A stretch of DNA of 64,000 nt, taken from assembly GCF_001435955.1 (NCBI RefSeq), contig NZ_AYYT01000003.1, positions 62,001 to 126,000 of the forward strand. The letters run 5' to 3'. Below the pieces are notes generated by a model. The model had not been told where the DNA came from and searched no databases. It worked only from the letters and a program-made list of their open reading frames with translations. Positions 1 through 8,665 of this stretch are shown piece after piece (the first letter of the stretch is position 1; each line of letters starts with the position of its first letter). The stretch is from Ligilactobacillus salivarius DSM 20555 = ATCC 11741. Lineage in GTDB: Bacteria; Bacillota; Bacilli; Lactobacillales; Lactobacillaceae. The position numbers were made by a program, and so were the translations under genes.

Positions 1-1590
1 GAAAAGATTTCTCAAAAAATGTCTGAAATAATAAAGGCAAACTTACCTATAGAACGAGTTGAGTTTTCAGAAGAAGAAGCTTTGAATTTAGTATCAGGTG
101 ACGAATATCAAGAAGAATTAGTTAGAGATGTAGCTAATAAAAATAATGGTAGAGTAGTTGCTTATAAGCAAGGTGATTTCATTGATATCACTGATGGAGT
201 AGTTTTATCTTCAACTGGTGAAGTAAAGATTTTTAAACTATTATCTGTTGCTGGTGCATATTGGAAAGGTGCTTCAAGCAATCCAATGTTACAACGTATC
301 TATGGTACAGCTTTTTATAAGCAAAAAGATTTGGATGCTGAATTACAACGTCAAAAAGAAGCTCGTGAAAGAGATCATCGTGTAATTGGAAATGAATTAG
401 ATTTATTCTTTGTTGATCCTAAAGTTGGTGCAGGATTACCATATTGGATGCCAAATGGTGCAACAATTCGTCGTGTAATTGAACGATATATAATTGATAA
501 GGAAGTTGCATGGGGATTCCAACATGTCTATACTCCAGTTCTAGCAAATTTGAACTTGTATAAGCAATCTGGTCATTGGGATCACTATCGTGAAGATATG
601 TTTCCACCAATGGATATGGGCGATGGTGAAATGTTGGAATTACGTCCGATGAACTGCCCATCCCATATTCAAGTTTACAATCATCACAAGCGTTCATATC
701 GTGAATTGCCATTACGTATCGCTGAATTAGGTATGATGCATAGATACGAAAAGTCTGGAGCATTAACAGGATTGTCTCGTGTTCGTGAAATGACTTTGAA
801 TGATGGTCATGACTTTATTGAACCAGATCATATTGAAGATGAAATTAAGACTTTAATTAAATTAATGACGGAAGTTTATAATGACTTTGATATTACAGAT
901 TATCGTTTCCGCTTAAGTTATAGAGATCCTAAGAATACAGAAAAATACTTTGATGATGATGAAATGTGGGAAAAATCTCAAAGTAAGTTAAAAGCTGCTA
1001 TGGATGATATGGGTCTAGAATATTTTGAAGCTGAAGGCGAAGCTGCATTCTATGGTCCTAAGATTGATGTCCAAACTAAGACAGCTTTAGGTGGAGAAGA
1101 AACATTATCAACTATCCAATTAGATTTCTTATTACCAGAAAGATTTGATTTGAAGTACATTGGTGCTGATGGTGAGGAACATAGACCAGTTATGGTTCAC
1201 CGTGGAATTGTTTCAACTATGGAACGTTTTACAGCTTACTTAACTGAAATGTATAAGGGTGCATTTCCAACTTGGTTAGCTCCACACCAAGTAGATATTA
1301 TTCCTGTTAAGAATGATTTACATATGGATTATGTAAATGATTTAAGCAGTAAATTAAGAGCACATGGCATTCGTGTTACTGTTGATGATAGAAATGAAAA
1401 AATGGGATATAAGATTCGTCAAGCCCAAGTAAACAAGATACCTTATACACTTGTTATTGGTGATGAAGAAGTTTCAAACGGAACAGTGACAGTTCGTAAA
1501 TATGGTGAAGAAAAGACTAACACTATGACAAAAGCTGAATTTAAGAATCTTTTGTTTGAAGATATAGAAAATTATAGTAGAGAAAAATAA
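1..1590 (+). CDS. thrS: Threonine--tRNA ligase, 3' part (N-terminus outside window)
   Basis: Charges tRNA-Thr in the cytoplasm. The frame is open to base 1, so the gene is cut by the window edge; about 115-120 residues (the TGS domain and the HxxxH part of the editing domain) lie upstream. The visible 529 codons hold the end of the editing domain, the class II catalytic core with all three catalytic zinc ligands (Cys in RPMNCPSH, His in LNDGHDF, His in VMVHRG) and the anticodon-binding domain ([11 protein letters not shown]). The editing segment reads [14 protein letters not shown] where most bacterial ThrRS have a Cys-Arg-Gly-Pro-His core, so the editing Cys and second His are replaced by Thr and Val. 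Identification is firm; the editing change is seen directly, but its effect is inference. Confidence 0.97.
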   Translation, partial: EKISQKMSEIIKANLPIERVEFSEEEALNLVSGDEYQEELVRDVANKNNGRVVAYKQGDFIDITDGVVLSSTGEVKIFKLLSVAGAYWKGASSNPMLQRIYGTAFYKQKDLDAELQRQKEARERDHRVIGNELDLFFVDPKVGAGLPYWMPNGATIRRVIERYIIDKEVAWGFQHVYTPVLANLNLYKQSGHWDHYREDMFPPMDMGDGEMLELRPMNCPSHIQVYNHHKRSYRELPLRIAELGMMHRYEKSGALTGLSRVREMTLNDGHDFIEPDHIEDEIKTLIKLMTEVYNDFDITDYRFRLSYRDPKNTEKYFDDDEMWEKSQSKLKAAMDDMGLEYFEAEGEAAFYGPKIDVQTKTALGGEETLSTIQLDFLLPERFDLKYIGADGEEHRPVMVHRGIVSTMERFTAYLTEMYKGAFPTWLAPHQVDIIPVKNDLHMDYVNDLSSKLRAHGIRVTVDDRNEKMGYKIRQAQVNKIPYTLVIGDEEVSNGTVTVRKYGEEKTNTMTKAEFKNLLFEDIENYSREK

Positions 1591-1604
1591 TTTCTATTAT
1601 AGTC

Positions 1605-1633
1605 TTGACGCTTTTAAGTGTAGTTGATATACT
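1605..1633 (+). promoter_or_regulatory. Promoter of infC-rpmI-rplT
   Basis: A TTGACG -35 box (1605-1610) and a TATACT -10 box (1628-1633) are separated by 17 bases. The promoter lies 15 bases after thrS and about 165 bases before infC, leaving room for the structured leader. Confidence 0.75.
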
Positions 1634-1639
1634 TATAAA

Positions 1640-1770
1640 GTTGAGAAAAAAGCAGAGGCACCCGCTTCTCGCCTAGGAAATGTAGGTTTCCGGGCAGAAA
1701 TTATGATATTAATTCTAATTAAAACGGATTATTAAGACGGGCATTCTGATTTTTTGGATGTCCGTTTTCT
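1640..1770 (+). promoter_or_regulatory. infC operon leader with attenuator hairpin
   Basis: The untranslated leader of infC-rpmI-rplT contains a GC-rich block (1655-1696: GCAGAGGCACCCGCTTCTCG, then a GGAAA/TTTCC hairpin followed by CGGGC) that can form stacked or alternative pairings. It ends in a terminator-like hairpin: ACGGGCAT (1737-1744) pairs with ATGTCCGT (1758-1765), followed by TTTCT. Low-GC Gram-positive infC operons are known to be controlled by L20 through such leaders. The hairpins are seen; L20 control here is inferred from position. Confidence 0.7.
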
Positions 1771-1804
1771 GCATTTTCTCTCTGAATTATTTTTGGAGGT
1801 GAAT

Positions 1805-2323
1805 ATCATAGCAGTCGATAAAATGGTTAATGAAGGCATTCGTGCTCGAGAATTAAGATTGATTAGCGATAATGGTGACCAATTAGGTGTAAAGACTAAG
1901 CAAGAAGCTCTAAAAATGGCTGAAGATGCAAATCTTGACCTGGTTTTAGTTGCTCCTAAAGCTAAGCCACCTGTTGCAAAAATCATGGATTACGGTAAAT
2001 ATCGTTTTGAACTTCAAAAGAAACAAAGAGAAGCTCGTAAAAAGCAAAAAGTTGTTAACATCAAAGAAGTTCGTTTAAGTCCAACTATTGATACGAATGA
2101 CTTTAATACTAAGATGAAGAATGCACGTAAGTTCTTATCTAAAGGAGACAAGGTTAAAGTTTCCATTCGTTTTAAGGGACGTGCAATTACTCATAAGGAT
2201 ATTGGTCGTGATGTCCTTAATCGTTTTGCAGAAGCAACTGAAGACGTTGCAACTGTAGAGTCTAAAGCAAAAATGGATGGTCGTAGCATGTTCTTAATGC
2301 TTGCACCAAAAACTGAAAAATAA
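1805..2323 (+). CDS. infC: Translation initiation factor IF-3
   Basis: IF-3 binds the 30S subunit, checks start-codon pairing and keeps subunits apart. About 172 residues, the usual length, with the N-terminal domain, a lysine-rich linker ([12 protein letters not shown]) and the C-terminal 30S-binding domain ([23 protein letters not shown]). No ATG/GTG/TTG codon is properly placed: the ribosome binding site GGAGG (1795-1799) is followed by AAT-ATC-ATA-GCA, so the start is probably ATC at 1805 (matches the family N-terminal length) or ATA at 1808 (better spacing). An in-frame GTG at 1799 overlaps the binding site itself. Rare AUU-type starts are known for infC and underlie autoregulation. It is the first gene of infC-rpmI-rplT. 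Confidence 0.93.
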   Translation: MIAVDKMVNEGIRARELRLISDNGDQLGVKTKQEALKMAEDANLDLVLVAPKAKPPVAKIMDYGKYRFELQKKQREARKKQKVVNIKEVRLSPTIDTNDFNTKMKNARKFLSKGDKVKVSIRFKGRAITHKDIGRDVLNRFAEATEDVATVESKAKMDGRSMFLMLAPKTEK

Positions 2324-2355
2324 TAAAACAATTTATTTTAGGAGGATTTATAATC

Positions 2356-2556
2356 ATGCCAAAACAAAAAACACACCGTGCATCAGCAAAACGCTTTAAG
2401 CGTACAGGAAATGGTGGTTTGAAACGTTCAAACGCCTACACATCACATCGTTTCCACGGTAAAACAAAGAAGCAACGTCGTCAATTACGTAAAGCTTCAA
2501 TGGTATCTGCTTCAGATATGAAACGTATCAAGCAAATGCTTTCTCAAATGAAATAA
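2356..2556 (+). CDS. rpmI: 50S ribosomal protein L35
   Basis: Small basic 66-residue protein of the large ribosomal subunit. It begins [16 protein letters not shown] and carries the [10 protein letters not shown] and [11 protein letters not shown] blocks typical of L35. The GGAGG binding site at 2341-2345 lies 10 bases before the ATG. It is the middle gene of infC-rpmI-rplT, 32 bases after infC, and is expected to share the leader control of the operon. Confidence 0.97.
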   Translation: MPKQKTHRASAKRFKRTGNGGLKRSNAYTSHRFHGKTKKQRRQLRKASMVSASDMKRIKQMLSQMK

Positions 2557-2648
2557 GAATATCTAAGATAAATATTATAAAGAAGAAAAGTTACTTAATT
2601 ATGTAACTATACCTAGTATAAAGGTTGAATTTTTAAGGAGGAATTGTC

Positions 2649-3011
2649 ATGCCACGTGTTAAAGGTGGATCTGTTACACGCCAACGTCGTAAGAAAATTA
2701 TCAAATTAGCTAAAGGTTATCGCGGAGCAAAGCATATTCAATTCAAAGTTGCTAAGCAACAAGTTATGAAGTCATACCAATATGCATTCCGTGATCGTCG
2801 TAAGACAAAGTCTAACTTCCGTAAGTTATGGATTGCTCGTATTAATGCTGCTGCTCGTCAAAATGACATTAGCTACAGCAAGTTAATGCATGGTTTGAAG
2901 TTAGCTAATGTTGAAGTTAACCGTAAGATGTTAGCTGATTTAGCTATTACAGATGCAGCTGCATTTACAGCACTTGTTGATGAAGCAAAGAAAGCTTTAG
3001 CTGCTGAATAA
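2649..3011 (+). CDS. rplT: 50S ribosomal protein L20
   Basis: 120-residue L20, which binds 23S rRNA early in 50S assembly and is the usual repressor of its own operon. The sequence starts [23 protein letters not shown] and includes YAFRDRR and the [11 protein letters not shown] helix. A strong AAGGAGG precedes the ATG by 7 bases. A small AGTTAC/GTAACT hairpin (2589-2608) sits in the 92-base gap after rpmI. The gene is followed by a strong terminator, which closes the operon. Confidence 0.98.
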   Translation: MPRVKGGSVTRQRRKKIIKLAKGYRGAKHIQFKVAKQQVMKSYQYAFRDRRKTKSNFRKLWIARINAAARQNDISYSKLMHGLKLANVEVNRKMLADLAITDAAAFTALVDEAKKALAAE

Positions 3012-3031
3012 TTTAGTTTTTTAATTAAGTG

Positions 3032-3060
3032 AGAAGGTATTTTACCTTCTTGCTTTTTTT
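3032..3060 (+). terminator. Rho-independent terminator after rplT
   Basis: AGAAGGTA (3032-3039) pairs with TACCTTCT (3043-3050) around a TTT loop and is followed by TGC and a run of seven or more T. Confidence 0.9.
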
Positions 3061-3113
3061 ATATCCTTAAAATTACTTATAATTTTGTATAAACAGATTG
3101 CTCAGGGAAAATA

Positions 3114-3122
3114 TGATATAAT
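3114..3122 (+). promoter_or_regulatory. Extended -10 promoter before yqeG
   Basis: TGATATAAT forms an extended -10 element (TG-N-TATAAT) 31 bases before the yqeG start. No good -35 box lies at the standard distance; TTGCTC at 3098 is only 13 bases away. Confidence 0.55.
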
Positions 3123-3153
3123 TTAAATTGATAAAATATTAGGAGAATTTTCA

Positions 3154-3693
3154 ATGTTTAAAAGATTTATACCGACTTGGAAGATTGAATCTATTTATGA
3201 TTTAACACCACAAGAAGTTAAAAATCATGGAATTAAAGCAATTTTAACGGATTTAGATAATACATTAATTGCTTGGAATAATCCAGATGGTACACCAGAA
3301 CTCAGAAATTGGTTAAAAGTTATGAGAGAGGAATCTATACCAGTTATAGTTGTATCAAATAATAATCATAGGCGTATAAAAAGAGCGGTAGAACGTTTTG
3401 AACTTCCATTTGTCTCAAGGGCATTAAAGCCATTTGTTAGAGGAATAAATATTGCTAAGAAGAGATATAATTTAAAGAATAACGAAGTTGTTTTGGTCGG
3501 AGACCAATTAATGACAGATATTGCTGCTGCTAATAATGCTGGTATTAGGAGTATTCTAGTTAAACCTTTAGTTAAAAGTGATGCATGGAATACTAAGCCA
3601 AATAGGATGTTAGAAAAAATCATAAAAAATAATTTAATAAAAAATAATAAAATGGAAAAATCATGGAGGCATTCCTTAGATGACAGAAACTAA
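3154..3693 (+). CDS. yqeG: YqeG-family HAD-type phosphatase
   Basis: 179-residue HAD-superfamily protein of the YqeG (IIIA) family. Motif I is LTDLDNTLIAW with nucleophile Asp33 and Asp35, motif II is VVSNNN, and motif IV is LVGDQLMTDI. The physiological substrate of the family is not established. The binding site TAGGAGA lies 11 bases before the ATG. It heads a long operon with yqeH, yhbY, nadD, yqeK, rsfS, a methyltransferase and tmcAL, and its 3' end overlaps yqeH by 14 bases, which suggests translational coupling. Confidence 0.92.
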   Translation: MFKRFIPTWKIESIYDLTPQEVKNHGIKAILTDLDNTLIAWNNPDGTPELRNWLKVMREESIPVIVVSNNNHRRIKRAVERFELPFVSRALKPFVRGINIAKKRYNLKNNEVVLVGDQLMTDIAAANNAGIRSILVKPLVKSDAWNTKPNRMLEKIIKNNLIKNNKMEKSWRHSLDDRN

Positions 3694-4801
3694 TAATGAA
3701 ATTTTATATTGTATTGGGTGTGGAGCTAAAATCCAATCTAAAAACCCAAATGAACTAGGGTATACACCAGAATCTGCTGTAAAAAAAGGGTTAGAGACAG
3801 AAGAGTTGTATTGTCAACGTTGTTTTAGATTGAGACACTATAATGAAATAGCAGATGTAAGTTTGACAGATGATGATTTTTTAAGATTACTAAATCAAAT
3901 TGGTGAATCAGATTCATTGATTGTTAATGTTGTAGATATATTTGATTTTAATGGATCAGTTATCCCAGGACTACATAGATTTGTTGGTAAGAATGACGTT
4001 TTGTTAGTAGGTAATAAATCTGATTTGTTACCTAAGTCTTTAAAACGTTCACGGATTAAAGACTGGTTACGTCAAGAAGCTAATAAACAAGGTTTGAGAC
4101 CTATAGATGTAGCACTAACTAGTGCAAGTAAAGGGTATGAAATTGATAATTTATTAGAATTAATTGATAAGTATCGTAAAGGCAGAGATGTATATGTAGT
4201 AGGTGTTACTAATGTTGGTAAGTCCACACTTATTAACCGTATAATTAAGCAACAAACAGGTATTTCTGAGTTAATTACAACTTCGCGTTTTCCAGGGACA
4301 ACATTAGATAAAATTGAAATACCATTTGATGATGGTAAAAATTTGATAGATACACCGGGAATTATTCACAAGCAACAAATGGCTCATTATTTAACAGGAA
4401 AATCGTTAAAGTTTGCTTCTCCTCAAAAAGAAATCAAGCCTAAAGTTTATCAATTAAATGAAGGACAAACCATTTTCTTAGGGTCTTTAGCAAGATTTGA
4501 TTATATTTCTGGCGGACGCACAAGTGTAATTGCATATTTTGATAATAATTTACCATTACATCGCACAAAGTTACAAAATGCTGATAAATTTTATGAAAAA
4601 CATGCAGGAGAATTATTACAACCACCTACTAGAGAAGAATTGGAAAAAATGCCTAAACTAACCAGATTTGAATTTAAGATAAGTGAAAAAAGTGACTTAG
4701 TATTTTCAGGATTAGGTTGGATAAGTTTAAGTCCAAATACAATTGTTGCTGGTTGGGCTCCAGAAGGTGTAGGAGTATTAATAAGAAAAGCAATGATTTA
4801 A
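3680..4801 (+). CDS. yqeH: Ribosome biogenesis GTPase YqeH
   Basis: Circularly permuted GTPase needed for 30S assembly. An N-terminal zinc finger (Cys11, Cys14, Cys45, Cys48) precedes the GTPase domain, whose motifs appear in permuted order: G4 NKSD, G5 TSAS, G1 GVTNVGKST (about residue 173), then G3 DTPG (about 219). A C-terminal RNA-binding region follows. The 373-residue length matches the family. GGAGG at 3664-3668 lies about 10 bases before the ATG, inside yqeG. Neighbouring yhbY and rsfS also act in ribosome assembly. Confidence 0.96.
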   Translation: MTETNNEILYCIGCGAKIQSKNPNELGYTPESAVKKGLETEELYCQRCFRLRHYNEIADVSLTDDDFLRLLNQIGESDSLIVNVVDIFDFNGSVIPGLHRFVGKNDVLLVGNKSDLLPKSLKRSRIKDWLRQEANKQGLRPIDVALTSASKGYEIDNLLELIDKYRKGRDVYVVGVTNVGKSTLINRIIKQQTGISELITTSRFPGTTLDKIEIPFDDGKNLIDTPGIIHKQQMAHYLTGKSLKFASPQKEIKPKVYQLNEGQTIFLGSLARFDYISGGRTSVIAYFDNNLPLHRTKLQNADKFYEKHAGELLQPPTREELEKMPKLTRFEFKISEKSDLVFSGLGWISLSPNTIVAGWAPEGVGVLIRKAMI

Positions 4802-4822
4802 GTATAGAAAGAGATGTGTAAT

Positions 4823-5134
4823 ATGAAACTTAGAGGAAAACAAAAACGATATTTACGTAGTGAAGCTCATCATTTAAAACCTATTTTTCAAATTGGTAAA
4901 GATGGGTTGAGTGAAGTATGGTTAGATGAAGTTTTAAAAGCATTAGATAAAAGAGAATTATTAAAAGTTAATATTTTGCAAAATTCACTAGTGGAAGTTG
5001 AAGAGGTTAAAGAATTTATAGAGAATAATAGTGATGCACAAGTTATTCAAACAATAGGTAATGTGTTAGTTCTGTTTAAAAAGTCTGGTAAGGCTGAAAA
5101 CCAAAAAATTTCAGTAAAAGTTGCAGAATTATAA
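4823..5134 (+). CDS. yhbY: Ribosome assembly RNA-binding protein YhbY
   Basis: CRM-domain protein of 103 residues that associates with pre-50S particles. It has the conserved start KLRGKQKRYLRSEAHHLKP, the IGKDGLS loop and the KRELLKVNIL strand. The ATG at 4823 is preferred over one at 4814, which has no room for a ribosome binding site; AGAAAGAG (4806-4813) fits 4823. It is 21 bases after yqeH in the same operon. Confidence 0.94.
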   Translation: MKLRGKQKRYLRSEAHHLKPIFQIGKDGLSEVWLDEVLKALDKRELLKVNILQNSLVEVEEVKEFIENNSDAQVIQTIGNVLVLFKKSGKAENQKISVKVAEL

Positions 5135-5152
5135 AAATTAGAGGGATATACA

Positions 5153-5785
5153 ATGGTTAAAACAATAACAATTCCTGAAATAAAAGTCATGGCTGAATTA
5201 ATAACGAATATGAAACATAAGAGGGTAGGAATATTAGGTGGTACTTTTAATCCGCCACATCTAGGACATTTAATTATTGCAGAACAAGTAAAAAGCCAAT
5301 TAAATTTAGATGAAGTAATGTTTATCCCCGATTACCAACCACCTCATATTGATAAAAAAACAGCTATTTCTGCTGAAAAGCGACTAAAAATGGTGAAACT
5401 TAGTACGATGGATGAGCCTGGATTTAAAGTTAGTGATATAGAGTTACGACGTAAAGGTGTAAGTTATACAATAGACACAATTAAGGAATTGAAATTGAAG
5501 AATCCAGAAGTAGACTATTATTTTATAATTGGTGGAGATATGGTTGAGTATCTACCAAAATGGCATAGAATAGAAGAACTAATTAAATTAGTAAAATTTG
5601 TTGGTGTTGGTAGACCTGGATATAGAAAGGAAAGTAAATATCCAATTATGTGGGTAGATGTTCCAATGACAGATATTAGTTCAACTTTAGTTAGACGAAA
5701 TGTAAAGCAAGGATGTTCTATAAAATATTTAGTGACACCAGAAGTGGAAAACTATATACATGAAGAAGGTTTGTATCGTGAATAA
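5153..5785 (+). CDS. nadD: Nicotinate-nucleotide adenylyltransferase
   Basis: Transfers AMP from ATP to nicotinate mononucleotide, the penultimate step of NAD synthesis. The 210-residue protein has the nucleotidyltransferase GTFNPPHLGH signature (His36 and His39 form HxGH), IGGDMVEYLPKWHR and the C-terminal ISSTLVRRNV motif. An N-terminal extension of about 22 residues before KRVGILGG is seen in related lactobacilli. AGAGGGA lies 7 bases before the ATG. Its last codons overlap yqeK. Confidence 0.96.
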   Translation: MVKTITIPEIKVMAELITNMKHKRVGILGGTFNPPHLGHLIIAEQVKSQLNLDEVMFIPDYQPPHIDKKTAISAEKRLKMVKLSTMDEPGFKVSDIELRRKGVSYTIDTIKELKLKNPEVDYYFIIGGDMVEYLPKWHRIEELIKLVKFVGVGRPGYRKESKYPIMWVDVPMTDISSTLVRRNVKQGCSIKYLVTPEVENYIHEEGLYRE

Positions 5786-6377
5786 TCTAGATTTAGAATA
5801 TACAGAGGGAATTTTTCCCGGAACGCGAGAAGAATTGGTAAAAAAAGTAAAAGAATCAGTAAAAGAGTCAAGATTTAAACATATACTTGGTGTAGAAAAA
5901 TCAGCAATCGAATTAGCTAAGCAAAATGATTATAGTACAGAAAAAGCAAGTATTGCTGCTTTAGTACATGATTATGCTAAGGAAAGAACACCAGAAGAAT
6001 TTAAAAAAACAATTTTAGATGAAAAATTGTCTAAAGATTTGCTAAATTGGAATAATTTTATTTGGCATGGTGTAGTTGGTGCAGAAATCATTAAAAATGA
6101 ATTGCAAATTAAAAATGAAGAAATTTTAAATGCTGTTAGACGACATACTGTAGGTGATGTTGAGATGACAACTTTGGATAAGATTATATATGTTGCCGAT
6201 TACATTGAAGAGGGACGCAGTTTTCCAGGAGTAAAGCTAGCTAGAACAATTGCTAAAGCAAATTTAGACGATGCTGTTAGTTATGAAACTAAACATGTTT
6301 TAGAATTTTTGTTAAGTCAGGATAAAGTTATCTACCCTAAAGCTATATTAACTTATAATAAATGGGTAGCAGAGTAA
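5778..6377 (+). CDS. yqeK: YqeK HD-domain phosphohydrolase (symmetrical Ap4A hydrolase family)
   Basis: The 199-residue HD-domain protein belongs to the YqeK family, whose studied members cleave diadenosine tetraphosphate to two ADP. Metal ligands are visible: His in RFKHILGVE, His-Asp in ALVHDYAKE, His in IWHGVVG, His in VRRHTVG and Asp in YVADYIEEG. A GTG start at 5778 is chosen because AGAAGG lies 8 bases upstream; it overlaps the nadD stop by 8 bases. An in-frame ATG at 5760 is the alternative. The nadD-yqeK pairing is conserved in Firmicutes. Confidence 0.92.
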   Translation: MNNLDLEYTEGIFPGTREELVKKVKESVKESRFKHILGVEKSAIELAKQNDYSTEKASIAALVHDYAKERTPEEFKKTILDEKLSKDLLNWNNFIWHGVVGAEIIKNELQIKNEEILNAVRRHTVGDVEMTTLDKIIYVADYIEEGRSFPGVKLARTIAKANLDDAVSYETKHVLEFLLSQDKVIYPKAILTYNKWVAE

Positions 6378-6399
6378 TTATTTGAAAGGATTTTGATTA

Positions 6400-6753
6400 A
6401 TGGATAGTAAGAAACTTTTAGAAATAGTTGTAAAAGCTGCTGATAGTAAGAGAGCAGAGGATACAGTAGCATTAGATGTTCAAGGAATTAGTATTTTAGC
6501 GGATTATTTTGTAATTACACAAGCTAATTCTGAACGACAAGTAAAGGCTATTGCTGATGCAGTTAAAGAACAAGTTTATGAAGCTGGTGCTGATGTTAAA
6601 GATATTGAAGGAAAAGATGGAGCAAACTGGATATTATTAGACTTAGGAGATGTAGTAGTTCATGTTTTCAAGACAGAAACTAGACAGTTTTATAATTTAG
6701 AAAAACTATGGTCTGATGCACCATTAGTAAATATTGCCGATTGGATAAAATAA
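6400..6753 (+). CDS. rsfS: Ribosomal silencing factor RsfS
   Basis: 117-residue protein that binds L14 on the 50S subunit and blocks subunit joining when nutrients run low. Family features include ALDVQGISILADYFVITQANSERQVKAIADAV and the C-terminal GxNWILLDLGDVVVHVF block. GAAAGGA precedes the ATG. It lies 22 bases after yqeK and one base before the methyltransferase gene. Confidence 0.95.
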   Translation: MDSKKLLEIVVKAADSKRAEDTVALDVQGISILADYFVITQANSERQVKAIADAVKEQVYEAGADVKDIEGKDGANWILLDLGDVVVHVFKTETRQFYNLEKLWSDAPLVNIADWIK

Positions 6754-6754
6754 T

Positions 6755-7489
6755 ATGATATATACAACGTTCGCCCAATTGTACGACAAATTAATGGATC
6801 CGCAAATGTATAAGGATTGGGTGTCTTATTTTGATAGATATGAATTTGAAAAAAATAGTAATATTTTAGATTTAGCATGTGGTTCTGGAAGATTTGCAGT
6901 GGAAATTGCAAAGAAGGGCTATGATGTAACCGGATTTGATTTATCTGAAGAAATGTTGTCATTAGCATATCAGCATTCATATGAAAAAAACATAGAATTA
7001 ACATTAGTTGCTGGTGATATGCAAGATTTATCAGGTCTAGAAAAATATAATGTTGTAACTTGTTTTGCTGATTCTTTATGTTATTTACCTAATAAAAGAA
7101 TATTAAAGAATGTATTTAGAGAAGTGAAACAACATTTAAAAAAAGATGGTGTTTTTTTGTTTGATGTAATAACGCCATATAAGACTGATAAAATATATCC
7201 AGGATATATGTATAATTACAGTGATGATGAGCAAACTTTTGTATGGACAACATACTTAGGAGAATATGAACATAGTGTTGAACATGATTTAACTTTTTTC
7301 ATTTTTGATGAAAGTATTAATGCATATAAAAAAGTTAATGAACTTCATAAAGAAAGAACTTACGAATTAAGAGATTATATTGAATTGCTGAAAGAAGCTG
7401 GCTTTAATCAGATAGAAGTAAGTGCCGAATTTGGACGTGAAGATATAGAAAAACAAACTGAACGTTGGTTCTTTAAATGTAGTATTTAA
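6755..7489 (+). CDS. Class I SAM-dependent methyltransferase (YqeM-like)
   Basis: 244-residue Rossmann-fold methyltransferase with motif I ILDLACGSGRFA, an acidic residue at the end of strand 2 (VTGFDLSEEML) and motif III GDMQDL. The position after rsfS matches B. subtilis yqeM, whose substrate is unknown. It starts one base after the rsfS stop and is probably translated by coupling. The aromatic-rich C-terminal half gives no further clue to the substrate. Confidence 0.88.
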   Translation: MIYTTFAQLYDKLMDPQMYKDWVSYFDRYEFEKNSNILDLACGSGRFAVEIAKKGYDVTGFDLSEEMLSLAYQHSYEKNIELTLVAGDMQDLSGLEKYNVVTCFADSLCYLPNKRILKNVFREVKQHLKKDGVFLFDVITPYKTDKIYPGYMYNYSDDEQTFVWTTYLGEYEHSVEHDLTFFIFDESINAYKKVNELHKERTYELRDYIELLKEAGFNQIEVSAEFGREDIEKQTERWFFKCSI

Positions 7490-7504
7490 TAAGTGGTGAT
7501 AGTA

Positions 7505-8647
7505 ATGAAAATTATTGGTATTATAGCAGAATATAATCCATTTCATAATGGTCATCTATATCAAATAGAAAAAGTTAAAGAGATTTATCCGGAATCAATC
7601 ATAATTGTTGCTATGAGTGGTAATTTTCTACAAAGAGGGGAGCCTGCAATTGTTGATAAGTGGGTAAGAGCAAGACAAGCATTGTTGAATGGTGTAGATG
7701 TAGTTGTAGAGATACCGATTGCTGGATGCGTACAACCTGCCGATAGATTTGCTGAGAATGGGGTACGAATATTAAGTAATATGGGATGTGAAGAACTTTT
7801 CTTTGGTGCTGAACATGCTGAGTATGATTTTATGACATATGCACAGTTGGTTCAAAATTTAGATAGTACTGAATTTTCAAAAAAAAATATATCTTATGCT
7901 GAAGCATTCCAAGAAGCTGTTGCGGCAAAAATAGGACATAATATAGATTCACCTAATGATGTCTTAGGCTTGGCATATGCTAAGGCAAATTTGAAATTTG
8001 GAAAAAAGTTAAAGTTAAATCCAATCTCTAGAAATGTTGCAGGTTATCATGATAAGTCTTTGTCTCCTGATAGTAATATCGCAAGTGCTACAGCAATCAG
8101 AAAAGTTTTGTTTTCTAAAGACCATAATTTAGTTGATAAGTATCTTCCTTCCTACCAAGATTTAAGGGATGAAAAATATGTTTCTTGGGATGATTTTTGG
8201 CCATTTCTAAGATATAAACTAATATCTAGTGATATTGATGAGTTAGCTAATATTTACGGGATGGCTGAAGGAATTCAATATAGAATGAAAAAGAAAGCTT
8301 TAGAACTAAAGACGGAAGCGACATTTGATGAATGGCTAAAAGCTGTTAAATCAAAAAGATTCACATACACTAGGCTAACAAGATTATCAGTTGCTACTTT
8401 AGTAGGAATGAAAGTTAATGATGTTAGTTTGTATAATAAATTTCCTTATGTGCATTTATTAGGATTTACGAAAAATGGACAGAAAGCTTTGAATATAATG
8501 AAGAAAAATAGTGAAATACCATTACTGGCTAAAATATCCCAACAAGATAAAGATGACTTTTATCATGTTGATTATAGAGCTGGGAAAATTTATCAATCTC
8601 AAAATTATAAAGAGCAAGATTTAAAAAGAGCCCCATTGATATTTTGA
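7505..8647 (+). CDS. tmcAL: tRNA(Met) cytidine acetate ligase
   Basis: Activates acetate with ATP and acetylates the wobble cytidine of elongator tRNA-Met. The 380-residue protein (formerly YlbM/DUF795) has the N-terminal nucleotidyltransferase motif GIIAEYNPFHNGH and the MSGNFLQRGEPA and FGAEHA blocks. The ATG at 7505 is chosen because GGTGAT lies just upstream; an in-frame GTG at 7493 is part of that site. It is the last gene of the yqeG operon. Confidence 0.94.
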   Translation: MKIIGIIAEYNPFHNGHLYQIEKVKEIYPESIIIVAMSGNFLQRGEPAIVDKWVRARQALLNGVDVVVEIPIAGCVQPADRFAENGVRILSNMGCEELFFGAEHAEYDFMTYAQLVQNLDSTEFSKKNISYAEAFQEAVAAKIGHNIDSPNDVLGLAYAKANLKFGKKLKLNPISRNVAGYHDKSLSPDSNIASATAIRKVLFSKDHNLVDKYLPSYQDLRDEKYVSWDDFWPFLRYKLISSDIDELANIYGMAEGIQYRMKKKALELKTEATFDEWLKAVKSKRFTYTRLTRLSVATLVGMKVNDVSLYNKFPYVHLLGFTKNGQKALNIMKKNSEIPLLAKISQQDKDDFYHVDYRAGKIYQSQNYKEQDLKRAPLIF

Positions 8648-8665
8648 GGTGTCAAGGAAAAAACA

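Noticed and set aside
419-763. 114-codon antisense frame inside thrS
   Set aside because: Lies fully within thrS, no binding site and no recognisable protein; typical shadow of a conserved gene.
1754-1804. Longer infC reading frame starting at 1754
   Set aside because: The start lies inside the attenuator hairpin and has no binding site; the extra residues ([12 protein letters not shown]) match no IF-3.
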